64,000 nucleotides of DNA from Amblyomma americanum (taxonomy: Eukaryota; Arthropoda; Arachnida; Ixodida; Ixodidae), in contig NW_027526748.1 of NCBI RefSeq assembly GCF_052857255.1, positions 1-64,000 of the forward strand, in the 5' to 3' direction. Shown piece by piece: positions 53,805-63,872 of this stretch (position 1 is the stretch's first letter; each line of letters starts with the position of its first letter). A model generated the notes under the pieces. That model was given only the letters and a program-made list of their open reading frames with translations, did no database searches and was not told where the DNA came from. The position numbers and the translations under genes are program-made.

Positions 53805-55350
53805 GAAACAAGCTGTTTTAGACCGAAACTAGCTAAATCACAACACATCGGTTTTACAAGTGTCTCTCTAATACGCGTCAAATTTTTTCTCTTATAACTG
53901 CGCGAAAAGCATGTATTCTTGCTTAATACAGCGAAACAAGCTGTTTTAGACCGAAACGAGCTAAATCACAACACATCGGTTTTACAATTGTTCCTCTGAT
54001 ACGCGTCTAAACTTTTTCTCTTATAACTGCGCGAAAAGCATGTATTCGTGCTTAATACAGCGAAACAAGCTGTTTTTAGACCGAAACGAGCTAAATCACA
54101 ACACATCGGTTTTACAAGTGTTCCTCTGATACGCGTCAAAACTTTACTCTTATAACTGCGCGAAAAGCATGTATTCGTGCTTAATACAACGAAACAAGCT
54201 GTTTTAGACCAAAACGAGCCAAATCACAACACATCGGTATTACAAGTGTTCCACGTGATACTCGTCAAAACTTTTTCTCTTATAACTGCGCGAAAAGCAT
54301 GTATTCGTGCCTAATACAACGAAACAAGCTGTTTAGACCGAAACAAGTTAAATCTAAACACATCGGTTTTTCAAGTGTCCCTGTGACACGCGTCAAAACT
54401 TTTTCTCTTTATAACTGCACGAAAAGCATGTATTCTTGCTTAATACAACGAAACAAGCTGTTGTAGACCGAAATGAGCTAAATCACAACACATCGGTTTT
54501 ACAAGTGTTCCTCTGATACGCGTCAAAACGTTTCTCCTATAACTGCGCGAAAAGCATGTATTCTTGCTTAATACAACGAAACAAGCTGTTTTAGACCGAA
54601 ACGAGCTAAATCACAACACATCGGTTTTACAAGTGTCTCCCTGATACGCGTCAAAACTTTTTCTTCTATAACTGCGCGTAAAGCATGTATTCGTGCTTAA
54701 TACAACAAAACAAGCTGTTTTAGACCGAAACGAGCTAAATCTGAACACATCGGTTTTACAAGTGTTCCTCTGATACGCGTCAAAACTTTTTCTCTTATAA
54801 CTGCGCGAAAAGCATGTATTCTTGCTTAATACAGCGAAACAAGCTGTTTTAGACCGAAACGAGCTAAATCTGAACACATCGGTTTTACAAGTGTCCCTGT
54901 GACACGCGTCAAAACTTTTTCTCTATAACTGCGCGAAAAGCATGTATTCTTGCTTAATACAGCGAAACAAGCTGTTTTAGACCGAAACGAGCTAAATCAC
55001 AACACATCGGTTTTACAAGTGTTCCTCTGATACGCGTCTAAACTTTTTCTCTTATAACTGCGCGAAAAGCATGTATTCGTGCTAAATACAACGAAACAAG
55101 CTGTTTTAGACCGAAACGAGCTAAATCTGAACACATCGGTTTTACAAGTGTCCCTGTGACACGCGTCAAAACTTTTTCTCTTATAACTGCGCGAAAAGCA
55201 TGTATTCTTGCTTAATACAGCGAAACAAGCTGTTTTAGACCGAAACGAGCTAAATCACAACACATCGGTTTTACAAGTGTTCCTCTGATACGCGTCAAAA
55301 CTTTTTCTCTTATAACTGCGCGAAAAGCATGTATTCGTGCTAAATACAAC

Positions 55351-55479
55351 GAAACAAGCTGTTTTAGACCGAAACGAGCTAAATCTGAACACATCGGTTT
55401 TACAAGTGTCCCTGTGACACGCGTCAAAACTTTTTCTCTTATAACTGCGCGAAAAGCATGTATTCTTGCTTAATACAGC
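55351..55479. repeat. Representative class B1 monomer (gtgacacgcg)
   Basis: This B-type unit (aaatctgaac) has the box gtgtccctgtgacacgcgtc, which contains a perfect 5-bp dyad GTGTC/GACAC around cctgt. It is preceded by gtgctaaatacaac, a taaata variant of the usual ttaata that marks this position in the local order. The related B4 unit (gagttaaatctgagc) shares the same box and follows B3 in many places. Confidence 0.88.
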
Positions 55480-58400
55480 GAAACAAGCTGTTTTAGACCG
55501 AAACGAGCTAAATCACAACACATCGGTTTTACAAGTGTTCCTCTGATACGCGTCAAAACTTTTTCTCTTATAACTGCGCGAAAAGCATGTATTCGTGCTT
55601 AATACAACGAAACAAGCTGTTTTAGACCAAAACGAGCTAGATCTGAACACATCGGTTTTCCAAGTGTCCATGTGATACGCGTCAAAACTTTTTCTCTTAT
55701 AACTGCGCGAAAAGCATGTATTCGTGCTTAATACAACGAAACAAGCTGTTTTAGTCCGAAAAGAGTTAAATCTGAACACATCGGTTTTACAAGTGTTCCT
55801 CTGATACGCGTCAAAACTTTTTCTCTTATAACTGCGCGAAAAGCATGTATTCTTGCTTAATACAACGAAACAAGCTGTTTTAGACCGAAACGAGCCAAAT
55901 CACAACACATCGGTATTACAAGTGTTCCACGTGATACTCGTCAAAACTTTTTCTCTTATAACTGCGCGAAAAGCATGTATTCGTGCTTAATACAACGAAA
56001 CAAGCTGTTTTTGACCGAAACGGGCTAAATCTGAACACATCGGTTTTACAAGTATCCACGTGATACTCGTCAAAACTTTTTCTCTTATAACTGCGCGAAA
56101 AGCATGTATTCTTGCTTAATACAACGAAACAAGCTGTTTTAGACCGAAACGAGCTAAATCACAACAAATCGGTTTTACAAGTGTCTCTCTAATACGCGTC
56201 AAAACTTTTTCTCTTATAACTGCGCGAAAAGCATGTATTCTTGCTTAATACAACGAAACAAGCTGTTTTAGACCGAAACGAGCTAAATCTGAACACATCG
56301 GTTTTACAAGTATCCACGTGATACTCGTCAAAACGTTTTCTCTTATAACTGCGCGAAAAGCATGTACTCTTGCTTAATACAGCGAAACAAGCTGTTTTAG
56401 ACCGAAATGAGCTAAATCACAACACATCGGTTTTACAAGTGTTCCTCTGATACGCGTCAAAACTTTTTCTTTTATAACTGCGCGAAAAGCATGTATTCTT
56501 GCTTAATACAGCGAATCAAGCTGTTTTAGACCGAAACGAGCTAAATCACAACACATCGGTATAACAAGTGTTCCACGTGATACTCGTCAAAACTTTTTCT
56601 CTTATAACGGCGCGAAAAGCATGTATTCGTGCTTAATACAACCAAACAAGCTGTTTTAGACCGAAACGAGCTAAATCTGAACACATCGGTTTTACAAGTA
56701 TCCACGTGATACTCGTCAAAACTTTTTCTCTTATAACTGCGCGAAAAGCATGTATTCTTGCTTAATACAACGAAACAAGCTGTTTTAGACCGAAACGAGC
56801 TAAATCACAACACATCGGTTTTACAAGTGTCTCTCTAATACGCGTCAAATTTTTTTCTCTTATAACTGCGCGAAAAGCATGTATTCTTGCTTAATACAGC
56901 GAAACAAGCTGTTTTAGACCGAAACGAGCTAAATCACAACACATCGGTTTTACAAGTGTTCCTCTGATACGCGTCAAAACTTTTTCTCTTATAACTGCGC
57001 GAAAAGCATGTATTCGTGCTTAATACAACGAAACAAGCTGTTTTAGACCAAAACGAGCTAGATCTGAACCCATCGGTTTTCCAAGTGTCCATGTGATACG
57101 CGTCAAAACTTTTTCTCTTATAACTGCGCGAAAAGCATGTATTCGTGCTTAATACAACGAAACAAGCTGTTTTAGTCCGAAAAGAGTTAAATCTGAACAC
57201 ATCGGTTTTACAAGTGTTCCTCTGATACGCGTCAAAACTTTTTCTCTTATAACTGCGCGAAAAGCATGTATTCTTGCTTAATACAACGAAACAAGCTGTT
57301 TTAGACCGAAACGAGCCAAATCACAACACATCGGTATTACAAGTGTTCCACGTGATACTCGTCAAAACTTTTTCTCTTATAACTGCGCGAAAAGCATGTA
57401 TTCGTGCTTAATACAACGAAACAAGCTGTTTTTGACCGAAACGGGCTAAATCTGAACACATCGGTTTTACAAGTATCCACGTGATACTCGTCAAAACTTT
57501 TTCTCTTATAACTGCGCGAAAAGCATGTATTCTTGCTTAATACAACGAAACAAGCTGTTTTAGACCGAAACGAGCTAAATCACAACAAATCGGTTTTACA
57601 AGTGTCTCTCTAATACGCGTCAAAACTTTTTCTCTTATAACTGCGCGAAAAGCATGTATTCTTGCTTAATACAACGAAACAAGCTGTTTTAGACCGAAAA
57701 GAGCTAAATCTGAACACATCGGTTTTACAAGTATCCACGTGATACTCGTCAAAACGTTTTCTCTTATAACTGCGCGAAAAGCATGTATTCTTGCCTAATA
57801 CAGCGAAACAAGCTGTTTTAGACCGAAATGAGCTAAATCACAACACATCGGTTTTACAAGTGTTCCTCTGATACGCGTCAAAACTTTTTCTTTTATAACT
57901 GCGCGAAAAGCATGTATTCTTGCTTAATACAGCGAATCAAGCTGTTTTAGACCGAAACGAGCTAAATCACAACACATCGGTATTACAAGTGTTCCACGTG
58001 ATACTCGTCAAAACTTTTTCTCTTATAACGGCGCGAAAAGCATGTATTCGTGCTTAATACAACCAAACAAGCTGTTTTAGACCGAAACGAGCTAAATCTG
58101 AACACATCGGTTTTACAAGTATCCACGTGATACTCGTCAAAACTTTTTCTCTTATAACTGCGCGAAAAGCATGTATTCTTGCTTAATACAACGAAACAAG
58201 CTGTTTTAGACCGAAACGAGCTAAATCACAACACATCGGTTTTACAAGTGTCTCTCTAATACGCGTCAAATTTTTTTCTCTTATAACTGCGCGAAAAGCA
58301 TGTATTCTTGCTTAATACAGCGAAACAAGCTGTTTTAGACCGAAACGAGCTAAATCACAACACATCGGTTTTACAATTGTTCCTCTGATACGCGTCTAAA

Positions 58401-60258
58401 CTTTTTCTCTTATAACTGCGCGAAAAGCATGTATTCGTGCTTAATACAGCGAAACAAGCTGTTTTAGACCGAAACGAGCTAAATCATAACACATCGGTTT
58501 TACAAGTGTTCCTCTGATACGCGTCAAAACTTTTTCTCTTATAACTGCGCGAAAAGCATGTATTCGTGCTTAATACAACGAAACAAGCTGTTTTAGACCA
58601 AAACGAGCTAAATCTGAACACATCGGTTTTCCAAGTGTCCATGTGATACGCGTCAAAACTTTTTCCCTTATAACTGCGCGAAAAGCATGTATTCGTGCTT
58701 AATACAACGAAACAAGCTGTTTTAGACCGAAACGAGTTAAATCTGAGCACATCGGTTTTACAAGTGTCCCTGTGACACGCGTCAAAACTTTTTCTCTTAT
58801 AACTGCGCGAAAAGCATGTATTCTTGCTTAATACAACGAAACAAGCTGTTGTAGACCGAAATGAGCTAAATCACAACACATCGGTTTTACAAGTGTTCCT
58901 CTGATACGCGTCAAAACTTTATCTCTTATAACTGCGCGTAAAGCATGTATTCTTGCTTAATACAGCGAAACAAGCTGTTTTAGACCGAAACGAGCTAAAT
59001 CACAACACGTCGGTATTACAAGTATCCACGTGATACTCGTCAAAACTTTTTCTCTTATAACTGCGCGAAAAGCATGTATTCGTGCTTAATACAACGAAAC
59101 AAGCTGTTTTAGTCCGAAAAGAGTTAAATCTGAACACATCGGTTTTACAAGTGTTCCTCTGATACGCGTCAAAACTTTTTCTCTTATAACTGCGCGAAAA
59201 GCATGTATTCTTGCTTAATACAACGAAACAAGCTGTTTTAGACCGAAACGAGCCAAATCACAACACATCGGTATTACAAGTGTTCCACGTGATACTCGTC
59301 AAAACTTTTTCTCTTATAACTGCGCGAAAAGCATGTATTCGTGCTTAATACAACGAAACAAGCTGTTTTTGACCGAAACGGGCTAAATCTGAACACATCG
59401 GTTTTACAAGTATCCACGTGATACTCGTCAAAACTTTTTCTCTTATAACTGCGCGAAAAGCATGTATTCTTGCTTAATACAACGAAACAAGCTGTTTTAG
59501 ACCGAAACGAGCTAAATCACAACAAATCGGTTTTACAAGTGTCTCTCTAATACGCGTCAAAACTTTTTCTCTTATAACTGCGCGAAAAGCATGTATTCTT
59601 GCTTAATACAACGAAACAAGCTGTTTTAGACCGAAACGAGCTAAATCTGAACACATCGGTTTTACAAGTATCCACGTGATACTCGTCAAAACGTTTTCTC
59701 TTATAACTGCGCGAAAAGCATGTATTCTTGCTTAATACAGCGAAACAAGCTGTTTTAGACCGAAATGAGCTAAATCACAACACATCGGTTTTACAAGTGT
59801 TCCTCTGATACGCGTCAAAACTTTTTCTTTTATAACTGCGCGAAAAGCATGTATTCTTGCTTAATACAGCGAATCAAGCTGTTTTAGACCGAAACGAGCT
59901 AAATCACAACACATCGGTATTACAAGTGTTCCACGTGATACTCGTCAAAACTTTTTCTCTTATAACGGCGCGAAAAGCATGTATTCGTGCTTAATACAAC
60001 CAAACAAGCTGTTTTAGACCGAAACGAGCTAAATCTGAACACATCGGTTTTACAAGTATCCACGTGATACTCGTCAAAACTTTTTCTCTTATAACTGCGC
60101 GAAAAGCATGTATTCTTGCTTAATACAACGAAACAAGCTGTTTTAGACCGAAACGAGCTAAATCACAACACATCGGTTTTACAAGTGTCTCTCTAATACG
60201 CGTCAAATTTTTTTCTCTTATAACTGCGCGAAAAGCATGTATTCTTGCTTAATACAGC

Positions 60259-60387
60259 GAAACAAGCTGTTTTAGACCGAAACGAGCTAAATCACAACAC
60301 ATCGGTTTTACAATTGTTCCTCTGATACGCGTCTAAACTTTTTCTCTTATAACTGCGCGAAAAGCATGTATTCGTGCTTAATACAGC
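60259..60387. repeat. Representative class A4 monomer (attgttcc)
   Basis: This A-type unit reads ttttacaattgttcctctg in the box and gcgtctaaac after it, so it differs from A1 at two linked places. In the right-hand half of the window it regularly follows the A3 unit with aaattttttt and precedes an A1 then a B3 unit. It is therefore a fixed position in the local higher-order order. Confidence 0.87.
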
Positions 60388-61290
60388 GAAACAAGCTGTT
60401 TTAGACCGAAACGAGCTAAATCACAACACATCGGTTTTACAAGTGTTCCTCTGATACGCGTCAAAACTTTTTCTCTTATAACTGCGCGAAAAGCATGTAT
60501 TCGTGCTTAATACAACGAAACAAGCTGTTTTAGACAAAAACGAGCTAAATCAGAACACATCGGTTTTCCAAGTGTCCATGTGATACGCGTCAAAACTTTT
60601 TCCCTTATAACTGCGCGAAAAGCATGTATTCGTGCTTAATACAACGAAACAAGCTGTTTTAGACCGAAACGAGTTAAATCTGAGCACATCGGTTTTACAA
60701 GTGTCCCTGTGACACGCGTCAAAACTTTTTCTCTTATAACTGCGCGAAAAGCATGTATTCTTGCTTAATACAACGAAACAAGCTGTTGTAGACCGAAATG
60801 AGCTAAATCACAACACATCGGTTTTACAAGTGTTCCTCTGATACGCGTCAAAACTTTTTCTCTTATAACTGCGCGAAAAGCATGTATTCTTGCTTAATAC
60901 AGCGAAACAAGCTGTTTTAGACCGAAACGAGCTAAATCACAACACGTCGGTATTACAAGTATCCACGTGATACTCGTCAAAACTTTTTCTCTTATAACTG
61001 CGCGAAAAGCATGTATTCTTGCTTAATACAACGAAACAAGCTGTTTTAGACCGAAACGAGCTAAATCACAACACATCGGTTTTACAAGTGTCTCCCTGAT
61101 ACGCGTCAAAACTTTTTCTTCTATAACTGCGCGTAAAGCATGTATTCGTGCTTAATACAACAAAACAAGCTGTTTTAGACCGAAACGAGCTAAATCTGAA
61201 CACATCGGTTTTACAAGTGTTCCTCTGATACGCGTCAAAACTTTTTCTCTTATAACTGCGCGAAAAGCATGTATTCTTGCTTAATACAGC

Positions 61291-61419
61291 GAAACAAGCT
61301 GTTTTAGACCGAAACGAGCTAAATCACAACACATCGGTTTTACAAGTGTTCCTCTGATACGCGTCAAAACTTTTTCTCTTATAACTGCGCGAAAAGCATG
61401 TATTCGTGCTTAATACAGC
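61291..61419. repeat. Representative class A1 monomer (129 bp)
   Basis: This is a clean example of the commonest unit and close to the array consensus. It has aaatcacaac (A-type) at positions 31-40, gtgttcctctgatacgcgtc in the variable box, and no internal indel. It contains an ACGCGT hexamer at the end of the box, a T5 tract at 81-85, and a short dyad AAGCA/TGCTT around tgtattcg. Eight CpGs fall within 129 bp. A1 units occur throughout the window and sit beside every other class, so they look like the background from which the others derive. That ancestry is an inference. Confidence 0.93.
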
Positions 61420-61548
61420 GAAACAAGCTGTTTTAGACCGAAACGAGCTAAATCACAACACATCGGTTTTACAAGTGTTCCTCTGATACGCGTCAAAACT
61501 TTTTCTCTTATAACTGCGCGAAAAGCATGTATTCGTGCTTAATACAAC

Positions 61549-61677
61549 GAAACAAGCTGTTTTAGACCAAAACGAGCTAAATCTGAACACATCGGTTTTC
61601 CAAGTGTCCATGTGATACGCGTCAAAACTTTTTCCCTTATAACTGCGCGAAAAGCATGTATTCGTGCTTAATACAAC
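61549..61677. repeat. Representative class B3 monomer (ttttccaag)
   Basis: This B-type unit starts gaccaaaacgagc and has ttttccaagtgtccatgtg and gatacgcgtc in the box. It is followed by ctttttcccttataac, where most units have ctcttataac. Here and at about 51.48 kb the unit is followed by a second B3, giving a B3-B3-B4 run that sits in one of the longest minus-strand open frames (131 codons). A sister form with gagctagatctgaac carries an AGATCT hexamer and ctcttataac, for example near 10.87, 13.07, 15.65, 27.13, 43.25, 45.57 and 55.64 kb. Confidence 0.88.
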
Positions 61678-62322
61678 GAAACAAGCTGTTTTAGACCGAA
61701 ACGAGCTAAATCTGAACACATCGGTTTTCCAAGTGTCCATGTGATACGCGTCAAAACTTTTTCCCTTATAACTGCGCGAAAAGCATGTATTCGTGCTTAA
61801 TACAACGAAACAAGCTGTTTTAGACCGAAACGAGTTAAATCTGAGCACATCGGTTTTACAAGTGTCCGTGTGACACGCGTCAAAACTTTTTCTCTTATAA
61901 CTGCGCGAAAAGCATGTATTCTTGCTTAATACAACGAAACAAGCTGTTGTAGACCGAAATGAGCTAAATCACAACACATCGGTTTTACAAGTGTTCCTCT
62001 GATACGCGTCAAAACTTTTTCTCTTATAACTGCGCGAAAAGCATGTATTCTTGCTTAATACAGCGAAACAAGCTGTTTTAGACCGAAACGAGCTAAATCA
62101 CAACACGTCGGTATTACAAGTATCCACGTGATACTCGTCAAAACTTTTTCTCTTATAACTGCGCGAAAAGCATGTATTCGTGCTTAATACAACGAAACAA
62201 GCTGTTTTAGTCCGAAAAGAGTTAAATCTGAACACATCGGTTTTACAAGTGTTCCTCTGATACGCGTCAAAACTTTTTCTCTTATAACTGCGCGAAAAGC
62301 ATGTATTCTTGCTTAATACAAC

Positions 62323-62452
62323 GAAACAAGCTGTTTTAGACCGAAACGAGCCAAATCACAACACATCGGTATTACAAGTGTTCCACGTGATACTCGTCAA
62401 AACTTTTTCTCTTATAACTGCGCGAAAAGCATGTATTCGTGCTTAATACAAC
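62323..62452. repeat. Representative class A2 monomer (130 bp, CACGTG)
   Basis: This A-type unit (gagccaaatcacaac) has cggtattacaag before the box and gttccacgtgatactcgtc in it. It is 130 bp, one base longer than the consensus, because the box is 23 bp. The extra base shifts the reading frame, which is one reason open frames in the array end at these units. The ACGCGT of A1 is replaced by actcgt and a CACGTG palindrome appears. A2 is very often followed by a B2 unit, so the CACGTG-bearing units tend to come in pairs. Confidence 0.9.
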
Positions 62453-62581
62453 GAAACAAGCTGTTTTTGACCGAAACGGGCTAAATCTGAACACATCGGT
62501 TTTACAAGTATCCACGTGATACTCGTCAAAACTTTTTCTCTTATAACTGCGCGAAAAGCATGTATTCTTGCTTAATACAAC
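62453..62581. repeat. Representative class B2 monomer (CACGTG, gggct variant)
   Basis: This B-type unit (aaatctgaac) has the box agtatccacgtgatactcgtc, 129 bp long. It belongs to a sub-variant with tttttgaccgaaacgggct at its start. The same sub-variant recurs directly after A2 units near 11.25, 13.44, 27.5, 28.93, 36.28, 43.63, 45.95, 47.37, 49.31, 52.41, 56.02, 57.44 and 59.38 kb. That makes the A2-B2(gggct) pair a useful marker for aligning higher-order repeats across the window. Confidence 0.9.
62507..62523. other. Perfect 6-bp dyad with CACGTG, in a B2 monomer
   Basis: The 17-bp stretch agtatccacgtgatact folds as AGTATC paired with GATACT around a 5-nt CACGT loop. It also contains the palindrome CACGTG, the core of E-box and G-box sites bound by bHLH and plant bZIP proteins. 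The same element occurs in every B2 unit across the window. Function is not shown; it is listed because it recurs and lies in the class-defining box. Confidence 0.75.
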
Positions 62582-62710
62582 GAAACAAGCTGTTTTAGAC
62601 CGAAACGAGCTAAATCACAACAAATCGGTTTTACAAGTGTCTCTCTAATACGCGTCAAAACTTTTTCTCTTATAACTGCGCGAAAAGCATGTATTCTTGC
62701 TTAATACAAC
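62582..62710. repeat. Representative class A3 monomer
   Basis: This A-type unit has the box gtgtctctctaatacgcgtc and the sub-variant acaacaaatcgg in place of acaacacatcgg. A3 units usually follow a B2 unit and precede another B2 or an A4. Three sub-variants are visible in the window: this one, one with aaattttttt after the box (for example near 60.2 and 63.3 kb), and one with cataac, aataggcgtc and gcgtaaagc (for example near 1.33, 2.25, 3.27, 7.79, 9.47, 19.93 and 39.67 kb). Confidence 0.88.
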
Positions 62711-63872
62711 GAAACAAGCTGTTTTAGACCGAAACGAGCTAAATCTGAACACATCGGTTTTACAAGTATCCACGTGATACTCGTCAAAACGTTTTCTCTT
62801 ATAACTGCGCGAAAAGCATGTATTCTTGCTTAATACAGCGAAACAAGCTGTTTTAGACCGAAATGAGCTAAATCACAACACATCGGTTTTACAAGTGTTC
62901 CTCTGATACGCGTCAAAACTTTTTCTTTTATAACTGCGCGAAAAGCATGTATTCTTGCTTAATACAGCGAATCAAGCTGTTTTAGACCGAAACGAGCTAA
63001 ATCACAACACATCGGTATTACAAGTGTTCCACGTGATACTCGTCAAAACTTTTTCTCCTATAACGGCGCGAAAAGCATGTATTCGTGCTTAATACAACCA
63101 AACAAGCTGTTTTAGACCGAAACGAGCTAAATCTGAACACATCGGTTTTACAAGTATCCACGTGATACTCGTCAAAACTTTTTCTCTTATAACTGCGCGA
63201 AAAGCATGTATTCTTGCTTAATACAACGAAACAAGCTGTTTTAGACCGAAACGAGCTAAATCACAACACATCGGTTTTACAAGTGTCTCTCTAATACGCG
63301 TCAAATTTTTTTCTCTTATAACTGCGCGAAAAGCATGTATTCTTGCTTAATACAGCGAAACAAGCTGTTTTAGACCGAAACGAGCTAAATCACAACACAT
63401 CGGTTTTACAATTGTTCCTCTGATACGCGTCTAAACTTTTTCTCTTATAACTGCGCGAAAAGCATGTATTCGTGCTTAATACAGCGAAACAAGCTGTTTT
63501 AGACCGAAACGAGCTAAATCACAACACATCGGTTTTACAAGTGTTCCTCTGATACGCGTCAAAACTTTTTCTCTTATAACTGCGCGAAAAGCATGTATTC
63601 GTGCTTAATACAACGAAACAAGCTGTTTTAGACCAAAACGAGCTAAATCTGAACACATCGGTTTTCCAAGTGTCCATGTGATACGCGTCAAAACTTTTTC
63701 CCTTATAACTGCGCGAAAAGCATGTATTCGTGCTTAATACAACGAAACAAGCTGTTTTAGACCGAAACGAGTTAAATCTGAGCACATCGGTTTTACAAAT
63801 GTCCCTGTGACACGCGTCAAAACTTTTTCTCTTATAACTGCGCGAAAAGCATGTATTCTTGCTTAATACAAC

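Larger units (their letters stand above)
53805..63872. repeat. 10-kb tandem duplication, copy 2 (10,068 bp)
   Basis: All copy 1 markers recur in order. The offset starts at 10,070 and settles at 10,068 by 54.93 kb after six one-base homopolymer differences. Beyond that I noticed only a few substitutions in about 9 kb: copy 1 has ctggtttag near 47.49, gcgataagc near 48.61, gattctcg near 52.07 and cttatgactg near 52.22 kb; copy 2 has gaaaagagctaaatc near 57.70 and agacaaaaacg near 60.54 kb. The copies are thus roughly 99.9% identical. The breakpoint lies in the monomer before 53,805, where copy 1 ends with ttttacaaatgtccc and copy 2 begins with tgcgccaaaag. Confidence 0.95.

Noticed and set aside
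62453..62581. CENP-B box
   Set aside because: The reverse complement of acaacgaaacaag gives TTCG followed by a correctly spaced A, but the CGGG half is AAGC, leaving about six of nine core positions. The gggct of the B2 sub-variant is not in register with it. Too weak to call.
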